A DNA stretch of 64,000 bases from Virgisporangium aliadipatigenens (GTDB lineage Bacteria; Actinomycetota; Actinomycetes; Mycobacteriales; Micromonosporaceae): the NCBI RefSeq assembly GCF_016863615.1, contig NZ_BOPF01000020.1, positions 1 through 64,000 of the forward strand, given 5' to 3'. Positions 44,250 to 52,353 of the stretch are shown here, piece by piece. Every line of letters begins with the position of its first letter. Position 1 is the first letter of the stretch. The translations under genes were made by a program, and so were the position numbers. The notes beneath the pieces were generated by a model. It had not been told where the DNA came from and did not search any database. It saw nothing but the letters and a program-made list of their open reading frames with translations.

Positions 44250-45115
44250 CCGGCGGTCCGCGTGTCGAGCGCGTCGCGCAGCCCGTCGCCGACGACGTTG
44301 AACGCCAGCGTCGCCAGGAACAGCGCCCCGCCTGGGAAGACGAGGAACATCGGGTCGGTGCCGACCCACGCGATGGCGTCGCCGATGGAGCGCCCCCACG
44401 ACGGCGTCGGTGGCGCCACGCCCACCCCGAGGAACGACAGCGCGGCCTCCACGCCGATCATCCCGGGGATGAGCGTGGTGGCGTACACGATGATGGTGGC
44501 GCGCAGGTTCGGCAGGATCTCACGGCGCATCACCCGCGCGGGGCCGGCGCCCATCGCCACGGCGGCGGTCACGTAGGTGCGGGTGCGCAGCACGAGCGTC
44601 TGTCCACGAAGGACACGCGCGATCGACGGCCACCCGAAGGCGCCGACGACGGCGACGACGAGCAGCGGCCGGGGCACGCTCGCCGGCGCGATGGCCCCCA
44701 GCGCGATCATGAAGATCAGGCTCGGGAATCCGAACAGCACGTCGATGGTGCGGCTGACCACGCGGTCGTACCAGCCGCCGAAGAAGCCGGCCGTCGTGCC
44801 GATGAGGACGCCCAGCACCACGGCGACGGCGGTCGCCCCGGCGCCCACGGCCAGCGAGGTGCGCGCCCCGTACACGACGATCGCGAACAGGTCGCGGCCG
44901 GTGAGCGGTTCGACGCCGAACCAGTGGTCCGCGCTGATCCCGCCGCCGAACCCGACCGGCACGCCGGAGGAGTCCAGCGCGTCGAGGTCGTAGGTGTAGG
45001 GGTCCTGCCCCTCGATGGCGCACAGCACCGGTGCGAACGCCGCGGCCAGCAGGAACAGCGCCACGGTCAGCGCACCGGCCGCCGCCCACCGATCTTTTCG
45101 CACATCGAAGTTCAT
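44246..45115 (-). CDS. Peptide/nickel ABC permease, DppC type
   Basis: The 289-residue permease has an N-terminal cytoplasmic segment, six helices and the EAA loop in TYVTAAVAMGAGPARVMRREILPN. It is the first gene of the operon read leftwards (C, B, A, DF), an order with the binding protein third. The start lies 133 bases from the divergent sulfonate permease gene, across shared CCTATT motifs. Confidence 0.9.
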   Translation of the reverse strand: MNFDVRKDRWAAAGALTVALFLLAAAFAPVLCAIEGQDPYTYDLDALDSSGVPVGFGGGISADHWFGVEPLTGRDLFAIVVYGARTSLAVGAGATAVAVVLGVLIGTTAGFFGGWYDRVVSRTIDVLFGFPSLIFMIALGAIAPASVPRPLLVVAVVGAFGWPSIARVLRGQTLVLRTRTYVTAAVAMGAGPARVMRREILPNLRATIIVYATTLIPGMIGVEAALSFLGVGVAPPTPSWGRSIGDAIAWVGTDPMFLVFPGGALFLATLAFNVVGDGLRDALDTRTAG

Positions 45116-45127
45116 GACCCGATAAAG

Positions 45128-45218
45128 CTATCAGCCAGATAGGTTGAATAGGCAATGTGATCTTGGACGCCGCCGCCACTCGGGACGGGTCTTGCGCATT
45201 ACCTATTGAAGCGATAGG
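45128..45218. promoter_or_regulatory. Shared CCTATT motifs of the ABC/taurine divergon
   Basis: CCTATTGAA (45202-45210) on the plus strand and CCTATTCAA on the minus strand (45144-45152) match at eight of nine bases and point towards their respective operons. Each is part of a dyad: CTATC-N5-GATAG at 45128-45142 and CCTAT-N7-ATAGG at 45202-45218. These look like operator or promoter elements that coordinate the two divergent operons. Confidence 0.6.
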
Positions 45219-45248
45219 AACAGTGGACATTATCGAAGGGGGTCGCCC

Positions 45249-46079
45249 GTGACAGTCACTGCCGAGAGGCCGGCCACGAAGGCCGTCACGCCGGCACCCG
45301 CCCGCGGCAGCGGACGACGGCGGCGCCTCGCGCTGCGGCTCGGCTCGATCGCCGTGCTGCTGGTGCTGTGGCAGGCCGTCGCGGCGTTCATGAACAACCC
45401 GACGTTCATCCCCTCGCCGGGAGCCGTCTGGGAGCAGCTGCTCAAGACGTCCCGCGGCGACGGGTACAGCGGCCACCTGCTCCACGAACACCTGGGCGTG
45501 AGCCTGCGGCGCATCCTCATCGGATCGCTGATCGGCGTCGCGGCGGGCCTTCTCGTCGGGCTGGTCATGGGCACCGTCACGTGGATCCGCGTGGTCACCG
45601 AGCCGGTCATCACGTTCGTGCGCGCGCTGCCGCCGCTGGCCTACTTCAGCCTCTTCATCATCTGGTTCGGCATCGACGAGACGCCGAAGCTGTGGCTGCT
45701 TTCCATCGCCGCGCTGCCGCCCGTCGCCGTGGCGACCGCGTCGGCCGTGCACGGCGCGCCGAACACGCTCGTCGAGGCCGCCCGCGCGCTCGGTGCCGGC
45801 CGGTGGGAGGTGACGCGCGACGTCGTTATCCCGCACGCGCTGCCCGAGATCTTCACCGGCATCCGGCTCGCCGTCGGCATCGCCTATTCGTCGGTGGTCG
45901 CCGCCGAGACCATCAACGGCGTTCCGGGCATCGGCGGCATGGTCCGCGACGCCCAGCGCTACTCCCAGACCGACGTGGTGGTCCTGGGCCTGTTCGCGAT
46001 CGGCATCTCCGGGCTGCTCATCGACGCGGCGCTGCGGGCCGCCGAGACGCGGCTCATTCCCTGGCGTGGATATCTGTAA
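45249..46079 (+). CDS. tauC: Taurine/sulfonate-type ABC permease
   Basis: The 276-residue protein has six helices and the BPD_transp_1 EAA motif EAARALGAGRWEVTRDVVIPHALPE. The helix set and sequence match TauC/SsuC permeases. It is the first gene of the operon tauCABD. The binding protein follows after nine bases. TauD downstream makes taurine or another C2 sulfonate the likely cargo. Confidence 0.9.
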   Translation: MTVTAERPATKAVTPAPARGSGRRRRLALRLGSIAVLLVLWQAVAAFMNNPTFIPSPGAVWEQLLKTSRGDGYSGHLLHEHLGVSLRRILIGSLIGVAAGLLVGLVMGTVTWIRVVTEPVITFVRALPPLAYFSLFIIWFGIDETPKLWLLSIAALPPVAVATASAVHGAPNTLVEAARALGAGRWEVTRDVVIPHALPEIFTGIRLAVGIAYSSVVAAETINGVPGIGGMVRDAQRYSQTDVVVLGLFAIGISGLLIDAALRAAETRLIPWRGYL

Positions 46080-46088
46080 AGGAACACC

Positions 46089-47123
46089 GTGAAACTGAAA
46101 GCCATCGCCGTCGTCGCCCTCATCGCGCTGTCGGGCCTGACCGCCTGCGGCGACGGTGCCGCCAGCGGCGGACGCAACCCCGAGGACAAGACGATCCGCA
46201 TCGCCTATCAGGCGTTCCCCAGTGGTGACCTCATCGTCAAGAACCAGGGCCTCCTGGAGAAGGCGCTCCCCGACTACAAGATCACGTGGACCAAGTTCGA
46301 CTCGGGCGCCAGCATCAACACGGCGTTCGTCGCGGGAAGCGTGGACATCGCGGCGATCGGCTCCAGTCCGGTGGCGCGCGGCCTCTCCGCGCCACTGAAC
46401 ATTCCGTACAAGGTGGCGTTCGTGCTCGACGTCGCGGGCGACAACGAGGCACTGGTCGCCCGCAACGGCAGCAACGTCAACAGCGTCGCCGACCTGAAGG
46501 GCAAGAAGGTCGCCACGCCGTTCGCGTCCACGGCGCACTTCAGCCTCCTCGCCGCGCTCGACCGGGCCGGCGTCAAGGAGTCCGAACTGACCCTGGTCGA
46601 CCTCGAACCGCAGGACATCCTCGCCGCGTGGACCCGGGGCGACCTCGACGCCGCGTACTCCTGGCTGCCCTCGCTGGACGAGCTGAAGAAGACCGGCAAG
46701 GTGCTCGTCACCAGCCGCGAACTGGCCACCGCCGGCAAGCCCACGCTCGACCTCGGGGTGGTCTCCACGAAGTTCGTCGAGGCGCACCCGAAGGCCGTCG
46801 ACGCGTGGCGCAAGGCGGAGGCCCAGGCGCTGGAGCTCATCAAGAAGGACCCGAACGCCGCCGCGACCGCCGTCGGCAAGGAGCTGAACCTCACGCCGGA
46901 ACAGGCCACGCACCAGCTGAGCCAGGGCGTCTTCCTCAACCCCGCGGAGCTGTCGAGCGCCGAGTGGCTCGGCACACCCGGCAAGGTCGGCGGCCTCGCC
47001 AAGAACCTGCTCGACGCCGCGCAGTTCCTCAAGGCCCAGAAGAAGATCGACGCCGTGCCGGAACTGTCCACAGTGGAGAAGGCCATCTACAACGAGGGAC
47101 TCCCCAATGTCCTCCAGCCTTGA
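46089..47123 (+). CDS. tauA: Taurine/sulfonate-type ABC binding lipoprotein
   Basis: This 344-residue protein is a lipoprotein (lipobox LTAC at about 17-20) of the TauA/SsuA family. Recognisable segments are AYQAFPSGDLIVKNQG, INTAFVAGSVDIAAIGSSP and KGKKVATPFASTAHF. It binds an alkanesulfonate for the permease. AAAGGAAC precedes the GTG. The last 17 bases overlap the ATPase gene. Confidence 0.9.
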   Translation: MKLKAIAVVALIALSGLTACGDGAASGGRNPEDKTIRIAYQAFPSGDLIVKNQGLLEKALPDYKITWTKFDSGASINTAFVAGSVDIAAIGSSPVARGLSAPLNIPYKVAFVLDVAGDNEALVARNGSNVNSVADLKGKKVATPFASTAHFSLLAALDRAGVKESELTLVDLEPQDILAAWTRGDLDAAYSWLPSLDELKKTGKVLVTSRELATAGKPTLDLGVVSTKFVEAHPKAVDAWRKAEAQALELIKKDPNAAATAVGKELNLTPEQATHQLSQGVFLNPAELSSAEWLGTPGKVGGLAKNLLDAAQFLKAQKKIDAVPELSTVEKAIYNEGLPNVLQP

Positions 47124-47883
47124 GGTCAGCGGGGTCACCCACTCCTACGGCGACGTCACCGCCGTCGGCCCGATCGACCTCGACGTGCCGGCCGGTGAGT
47201 TCCTCGTGCTCGTGGGCGCCTCCGGCTGCGGCAAGTCCACGCTGCTGCGCCTCATCGCCGGCTTCGAACGCCCCACCCGCGGCACCGTCCGCACCGGAGG
47301 GTCGGCGCCGGTCCCGGGGCGGGGCGCGGGGCTCGTCTTCCAGCAGCCCCGGCTGCTGCCCTGGAAGACCGTGGGCGGCAACGTCGAACTGGCGCTGCGC
47401 TACGCGGGCGTTCCCCGGGAAGAACGTCAGAAGCGCGTGCCGCAACTGCTCGCGAGCGTCGGCCTGCACGACGTCGCCGGCCGGCGCACCTGGCAGATCT
47501 CCGGCGGACAGCAGCAGCGCGTCGCCATCGCCCGCGCGCTCGCGGTCGACAACCCGCTGCTGCTGCTCGACGAGCCGTTCGCCGCGCTCGACGCCCTGAC
47601 CCGCGAACGCCTCCAGGAGGACCTGCGCCGCGTCTCCGCGGAGACGGGACGCACCTGCGTCTTCGTCACCCACAGCGTCGACGAGGCGGTCTTCCTCGGC
47701 AGCCGCGTCGTCGTGCTCACCAGCCGGCCGGGGCGCGTCGCCCTCGACCTCGACATCGACCTGCCGCGCACCGGCATCCAGCCGGACGAGCTGCGCGGCC
47801 TCCCGCAGTATGCCGCGCTGCGCTCCGAAATCGGCCACGCCGTGCGCGCGGCCGCACAGTCCACAGTGGAGGTGTCCGCATGA
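47107..47883 (+). CDS. tauB: Taurine/sulfonate-type ABC ATPase
   Basis: The 258-residue protein has Walker A GASGCGKS, Q-loop FQQPRLLPW, signature ISGGQQQR, Walker B LLLLDEPF and the H-switch in VTHSVDEA. It is close to TauB/SsuB. The start overlaps tauA by 17 bases and its stop overlaps tauD by four (ATGA), so translation is coupled through the operon. Confidence 0.92.
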   Translation: MSSSLEVSGVTHSYGDVTAVGPIDLDVPAGEFLVLVGASGCGKSTLLRLIAGFERPTRGTVRTGGSAPVPGRGAGLVFQQPRLLPWKTVGGNVELALRYAGVPREERQKRVPQLLASVGLHDVAGRRTWQISGGQQQRVAIARALAVDNPLLLLDEPFAALDALTRERLQEDLRRVSAETGRTCVFVTHSVDEAVFLGSRVVVLTSRPGRVALDLDIDLPRTGIQPDELRGLPQYAALRSEIGHAVRAAAQSTVEVSA

Positions 47884-48734
47884 CCGCAAGCCTCGTCCGC
47901 CTTTCCCTGGAACCCCTCGGACCGCACTTCGGTGCCGAGGTGCACGGGCTCGACCTCGACCGCGCGACCGACGCCGAGATCGAGGCGGTGCGTGCCACGC
48001 TGGTCGACCGCAAGGTGCTCTTCTTCCGTGGACAGACGCTCGACGTGGACGGTCAGATCCGGCTCGGCCGTCGCATCGGCGAACTCACCGCCTCGCACCC
48101 GGTCGTCGGCGGCGTCGACGAGGACCACCCGGAGGTGTACGCGCTCGACAGCGCCGACAACGGGTTCGCCGACGTGTGGCACACCGACGTGACGTTCATG
48201 CCGCGGCCGCCGCTCGGCTCGATCCTGCGCGCCGTAACGCTTCCGCCCACCGGCGGCGACACCAACTGGGCGGACAGCCAGCTCGCCTACGACTCGCTGT
48301 CGGCACCGGTGCGCGACCTCGTCGACCGGCTCACCGCGGTGCACGACGGCAACCGGGAGTTCGGCTACTACCTCGCGCAGCGGCGCGGCGGCAAGGGAAG
48401 CGTGTGGGACGGCGAGGTGGTGACCCGCCTCGACCCGATCGAACACCCCGTCGTGCGCGTGCACCCCGAGACCGGCCGCAAGGGCATCTTCGTCAACCCC
48501 GGCTTCACGTCGCACATCGTCGGCGTCTCGGAGGCGGAGAGCCGCGCCATCCTCGACCTGCTCTACGCGCACCTGACCAAGCCCGAGCACGTCGTGCGGC
48601 ACCGGTGGCGGGCGGGCGACGTCGCCATGTGGGACAACCGCAGCACGGCGCACTACGCCAACCGGGACTACGGCGACGCGCGACGCGTCATGCACCGCAT
48701 CACGTTGCGCGGCGACCGGCCGTTCGGACCCTGA
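47880..48734 (+). CDS. tauD: TauD/TfdA-family dioxygenase
   Basis: The 284-residue protein is an Fe(II)/2-oxoglutarate dioxygenase of the TauD family. The facial triad is His101 and Asp103 in VWHTDVTF and His272 in RVMHRIT. The MWDNRSTAHYAN segment carries the 2-oxoglutarate-binding region. It would oxidise taurine or an alkanesulfonate and release sulfite as a sulfur source. It closes the tauCABD operon. Confidence 0.92.
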   Translation: MTASLVRLSLEPLGPHFGAEVHGLDLDRATDAEIEAVRATLVDRKVLFFRGQTLDVDGQIRLGRRIGELTASHPVVGGVDEDHPEVYALDSADNGFADVWHTDVTFMPRPPLGSILRAVTLPPTGGDTNWADSQLAYDSLSAPVRDLVDRLTAVHDGNREFGYYLAQRRGGKGSVWDGEVVTRLDPIEHPVVRVHPETGRKGIFVNPGFTSHIVGVSEAESRAILDLLYAHLTKPEHVVRHRWRAGDVAMWDNRSTAHYANRDYGDARRVMHRITLRGDRPFGP

Positions 48735-48756
48735 ATTCCGGATCCGGCCCCCTCGC

Positions 48757-49911
48757 TCAGCCGACGTAGCTTTCGGCGAAGTCCTGTGCGCGGGGGCCGG
48801 TGCCGGTGATCTGGTTGACGATGGCGCTCCGGACCCGGTCGGAGTACGTGTCGGATCTTCCCGTGCCGATGGCGTTGTGCAGGAGGTCGAGGAAGGACGT
48901 GGTGAACTCCTGGGCGCGCCAGACCACGTCCAACCGGGTGGCGGAGTATGCGTTCAGGCGCCTGTCGTCGCCGTGTGCGTACCGGTCGACCAGTCCGAGG
49001 GCCAGTTCGTGGGCGTCGCCGAGGGCGAGGTTCATGCCCTTGGCACCGGCCGGTGTCACGATGTGCGCGGCATCCCCGACGAGGAACAGGTTGCCGAAGC
49101 GCATCGGTTCGCAGACCCGGCTGCGCATGTCCAGCACGGCCTTCTCGATGATCGGCCCCTCGCGCAGGCACCACCCGTCGTCGGTGGCCAGGCGGCGGCG
49201 CAGTTCGGCCCAGATCCGCGCGTCCGGCCAGTGCGCGACGTCGTCCCCGGCCGGACACTGCAGGTAGTACCGGCTCACCTCCGCCGAACGCAGCATGTGC
49301 CCGGCGAAGCCGGTCGGGTGCAGCGCGTAGATGATGTCCCTTGTGGACGGTGGCGCCGCGGCGAGCACGGCGAGCCAACCGTGGCCGTGCCGGTACTCGT
49401 GCACCGTCAGGGCCCCGGCCGGCACGCTGCGCACCGCGGCCCCGTGCGCGCCGTCGCAGCCGGCCACCACGTCGAACGACATCCCGCCGCCGGCCCATTC
49501 GATCCGGGGCGCGGCGTCGAGATCCCGGATCCCCGTCACCGGCGTGTCGAACCGGATCTCGCCGCCGTGCCCGAGGAACGCCGCCACGAGATCCTTCACC
49601 AACTCCTGCTGCGGGTACACGTAGTGCGCCCGGCCGCCGGTGAGTTCGCTGTACCGGGCGGTGTGCCGGCGGCCCGCCAGCCGGAACTCGCACGCCCCGT
49701 GCCGCACGCCGGTGCGCAGCAGCCGCCCGGCGAGGCCGTACTCGTCGAGCGCCCGGATCGCCCGGTGCTCGATCAGACCCGCCCGGGCCCGCCGCTCGAT
49801 GTGCGCACGCGAGGCGCGTTCGAACACCACACAGTCGATCCCGTGCGCGGCGAGCACATTGGCCAGCATGAGGCCGGCCGGCCCGGCGCCGACGACGCCC
49901 ACCCGCGTCAT
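48757..49911 (-). CDS. pobA: PobA-like 4-hydroxybenzoate 3-monooxygenase
   Basis: The 384-residue flavoprotein has the FAD motif GVVGAGPAGLMLANVL, the PobA-type RAGLIEHRAIRALDEYG and ELTGGRAHYVYPQ, the DG motif (GCDGAHGAA) and LVGDAAHIVTPAGAKGMNLAL. It hydroxylates 4-hydroxybenzoate to protocatechuate with NAD(P)H. It starts by overlapping the chorismate-lyase-like gene by four bases (ATGA), so the substrate is likely produced in the same operon. Confidence 0.82.
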   Translation of the reverse strand: MTRVGVVGAGPAGLMLANVLAAHGIDCVVFERASRAHIERRARAGLIEHRAIRALDEYGLAGRLLRTGVRHGACEFRLAGRRHTARYSELTGGRAHYVYPQQELVKDLVAAFLGHGGEIRFDTPVTGIRDLDAAPRIEWAGGGMSFDVVAGCDGAHGAAVRSVPAGALTVHEYRHGHGWLAVLAAAPPSTRDIIYALHPTGFAGHMLRSAEVSRYYLQCPAGDDVAHWPDARIWAELRRRLATDDGWCLREGPIIEKAVLDMRSRVCEPMRFGNLFLVGDAAHIVTPAGAKGMNLALGDAHELALGLVDRYAHGDDRRLNAYSATRLDVVWRAQEFTTSFLDLLHNAIGTGRSDTYSDRVRSAIVNQITGTGPRAQDFAESYVG

Positions 49912-50456
49912 CGCAGCGCTCCCGCACGCGCGTCGACGGGCGGCACGAACGCCGGGTTGAAGCGCTCCACGATGTGCAGCACCGGCGCCCCGCCGTCCAG
50001 GATCAGATACGCCTTGAACGCGCACCGCAGCGGCCCGTCGGCCGTCTCCCACGTCGACGAACCGGCGTCCAGCCGTAGCCGGCGGTGTCCCGCGCGGCTG
50101 TGGTTCATCGTCGCGCCGATCGGCTCCGGCGAGGTCAGCAGCCGCGGGGCGGCCTGCGGCGAGCCGACCACCACGTTGCGCGCCACCTCGGCACCCGTGC
50201 CGGTCACCAGCGCCGAACGCCGCACGATCACCGTGCTCTCCGGCCGGACCCCGAGCGAGTCGCGCACCGGCGCGGACACGTCGTCGGCCGGCCGCGCGTC
50301 CACCGCGTCGAGCCGCAGGTGCAGGCGTTCGCCGACCAGCGCCTGCAGCAGAATCGTCGTGGAACCGTCGCTGGCCAGCAGCATCCTGGTGTGCGGCGCC
50401 ATCAGCGGACGCCGTCCAGCGGCACAGAATTTCCCATGGCGAGCCCCCGTTCCCAT
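49908..50456 (-). CDS. Chorismate-lyase-like (DUF98/UbiC-type) protein
   Basis: The protein of about 182 residues has the core pattern of the DUF98 chorismate pyruvate-lyase family: MLLASDGSTTILLQALVGE near the start, VIVRRSALV, PEPIGATMNH and a C-terminal VLHIVERFNPAF. This family cleaves chorismate to 4-hydroxybenzoate and pyruvate. The ATG at 50456 has GGGGGA four to five bases ahead; in-frame starts at 50402 and 50384 are possible. Coupling to the PobA-like gene supports the assignment. A UTRA ligand domain has a related fold and is the main alternative. Confidence 0.7.
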   Translation of the reverse strand: MGTGARHGKFCAAGRRPLMAPHTRMLLASDGSTTILLQALVGERLHLRLDAVDARPADDVSAPVRDSLGVRPESTVIVRRSALVTGTGAEVARNVVVGSPQAAPRLLTSPEPIGATMNHSRAGHRRLRLDAGSSTWETADGPLRCAFKAYLILDGGAPVLHIVERFNPAFVPPVDARAGALR

Positions 50457-50576
50457 GAATTCCCCCGTTAGATGTTCTCCCACGATCGCGTCCGGAACCC
50501 GCTTTCTGTCCGCAAGGTGCCGCACCGGGTTGTTCGATCCGGCGACCGCACCGTCACCGACCGATAAACTCCCCGT

Positions 50577-50888
50577 GTGGACTCCCCCGCCGCGCAGGAC
50601 GTCACCATCGCCGTCAGGCTCCTGCGCGATCTTGCGGAGTGGCGCCTGGAGCCCGATCGGTGGGACACGGTCTCCCGGTCGATGGACGCGATCGAGGGGG
50701 CGCTGGCCCGCGGCGACCTCGGCGCCTTCCGGGAGTCCGTCGCCGGGCTCGGGCTGCTCGGGCCGGGCCGCATCACCCGGCTCGGCACACCGCCCAAGGA
50801 ACCGCCGCCGCGCCCCGTCCGCGAACGCGCCGACCGCCTCGTCCACGACCTGAACCGCGCCACGGAGCCTCCCCGGAAAGCCACGTGA
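50577..50888 (+). CDS. CATRA system-associated small protein
   Basis: This 103-residue protein is helical (AVRLLRDLAEWRLEPDRW, MDAIEGALARGDLGAFRESVAGL) and ends in a Pro-rich stretch and a basic helix. It overlaps the CATRA-TIR gene by four bases (GTGA) and matches in size and position the small CATRA-associated proteins annotated in actinobacteria. There is no catalytic motif. It probably scaffolds or regulates its neighbour. Name given from memory of that annotation, not from a search. Confidence 0.65.
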   Translation: MDSPAAQDVTIAVRLLRDLAEWRLEPDRWDTVSRSMDAIEGALARGDLGAFRESVAGLGLLGPGRITRLGTPPKEPPPRPVRERADRLVHDLNRATEPPRKAT

Positions 50889-52342
50889 CCGCGCCCCCGA
50901 TCACCGGCCGCGAACTGGTCGTCCACCTGTACGCGCCACTGGACGGCCCGCACGCCGACGCGGCCTACGGGGAGCTGCTACAGATCTGGGAGCGGTGCCG
51001 GACGAACCTGGGGACGACCGAAGCCGTTCCCGGCCTCGCCATCGACGACCGGCTCCCGCCCACCCGGCGGGACCTGCCCGGCGGAAAGGTCGACACCGAG
51101 CGGGAGATCGCCGCGCAACGCCACCCGGACCGGCCCCACGAGGTGATCCTCCGCCGGCACCACGACGTGCTGAACCTGTCTGTGGCGTTGGGCGGCGACG
51201 CCCCGTGGGACTCGTCGCAGCGGCGGTGGGAGGACGTTCTCGGGCCCTGGAGCGGGGCGTTGCTCGGCGAGGACAGGGTTCTCTGTGGACACACGGAGGT
51301 GCCCGTCGCGGACCTCGGCGATGAGCTGCCGCACCGCGACGAACATGTGTACCGGTGGCGGGAGGGCGCCGTCGGGCCGCACGGCATCACCGTTCTCGAG
51401 GTCGCACGGTTGCCCGAGACGCGGGCCCGACGCACCCTCGTCGCCCTGGCGCCGCCCGGCCGCGAGGACGCGCTCAGCGCGCTCGTCTGGTCCGACGGCG
51501 ACGCCGGCATCCCGCCTCTGGCGCGGTTCCTGCTGCACGCCGCCCGGCTGCGCTACGAGCTGCGGGTCTGGGAGGCCGCCGAGGCTCCGGCCGAGGACCG
51601 GCTCGTTCTGCTCCACCGCGTCGTCGAGATCGCCGGCGACAACCTGCGGCTGGCGCTACCCGATGACCTTCTCGGTGCCGACGGACCACTCGTCGAGGAC
51701 GTGCGCCTGGCGGCGTGGGTCACGCGACGGCTGGAGGACGACCGGTTCCGACGCGCTCACGATCCTCACCCACAGAAGGAGAGACCGGTGCCCAACCCAC
51801 GAGAGGTCTTCGTCATCCACGGCCGCGACGACCAGGCCCGGCGGGCGGTGTGGAGCCTGTTGCAGGCCATCGACCTGCGGCCGCGCGATTGGGAGGAGGC
51901 CGTGGGCCGGACCGACAACCTCTCCCCGTTCCTCGGCGACGTGGTGGCGAAGGCCTTCGAGGACATCCAGGCGGCCGTCGCCATCCTCACGCCCGACGAC
52001 GCCGTGCACCTGCACCCCGAGCTGCACGGGGACCACGAGGACGAGTTCGAGAAGCGGCCGTCCATGCAGGCCCGTCCCAATGTTCTGTTCGAACTGGGAA
52101 TGGCGCTCGCGCTCCACCCGACGCGCACGGTCATCATCGAGATCGGCTCGCTCAGGCCGTTCGCGGACATCGGCGGGCGCAACGTCATCCGGTTCGACGG
52201 CACGCCCGCACGCAGTCTCGCGGCCATCCGCAAGATCTCCGAACGGCTCGGCAACGCCGGCTGTGCGGTGAACGAGTCCGGCACGGACTGGCTCGACACC
52301 ACGCGCTTCACCGGACTCGACGCCTACAAGCGGCACGCCTGA
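50885..52342 (+). CDS. CATRA protein fused to a TIR-like domain
   Basis: The 485-residue protein has an N-terminal CATRA-like region (about 1-290; VVHLYAPLDGPHADAAYGELLQIW and HHDVLNLSVALGG) and a C-terminal TIR-like domain (about 304-440; VFVIHGRDDQARRAVW, AVAILTPDDAV and PNVLFELGMALAL with Glu403). Glu403 is the expected NAD-cleaving glutamate. A linker of about 15 residues separates the parts, and inside the linker an in-frame GTG at 51788 has an AAGGAG site six bases upstream. So a separate TIR protein of 184 residues may also be made. Confidence 0.8.
   Translation: MTAPPITGRELVVHLYAPLDGPHADAAYGELLQIWERCRTNLGTTEAVPGLAIDDRLPPTRRDLPGGKVDTEREIAAQRHPDRPHEVILRRHHDVLNLSVALGGDAPWDSSQRRWEDVLGPWSGALLGEDRVLCGHTEVPVADLGDELPHRDEHVYRWREGAVGPHGITVLEVARLPETRARRTLVALAPPGREDALSALVWSDGDAGIPPLARFLLHAARLRYELRVWEAAEAPAEDRLVLLHRVVEIAGDNLRLALPDDLLGADGPLVEDVRLAAWVTRRLEDDRFRRAHDPHPQKERPVPNPREVFVIHGRDDQARRAVWSLLQAIDLRPRDWEEAVGRTDNLSPFLGDVVAKAFEDIQAAVAILTPDDAVHLHPELHGDHEDEFEKRPSMQARPNVLFELGMALALHPTRTVIIEIGSLRPFADIGGRNVIRFDGTPARSLAAIRKISERLGNAGCAVNESGTDWLDTTRFTGLDAYKRHA
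51776..51790 (+). promoter_or_regulatory. Internal ribosome binding site and GTG before the TIR domain
   Basis: AAGGAG at 51776-51781 is followed after six bases by an in-frame GTG at 51788-51790. The site falls in the linker between the CATRA region and the TIR-like domain. The spacing is ideal for initiation, which suggests a second product starting with PNPREVFVIHG, or that the fusion joined two once-separate genes. Confidence 0.65.
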
Positions 52343-52353
52343 ACGGCCCCACG

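Noticed and set aside
50530-50568. Promoter for the conflict locus (TTGTTC and GATAAA)
   Set aside because: The spacing of 27 bases is too long for a sigma-70-type promoter, and no better pair was seen.
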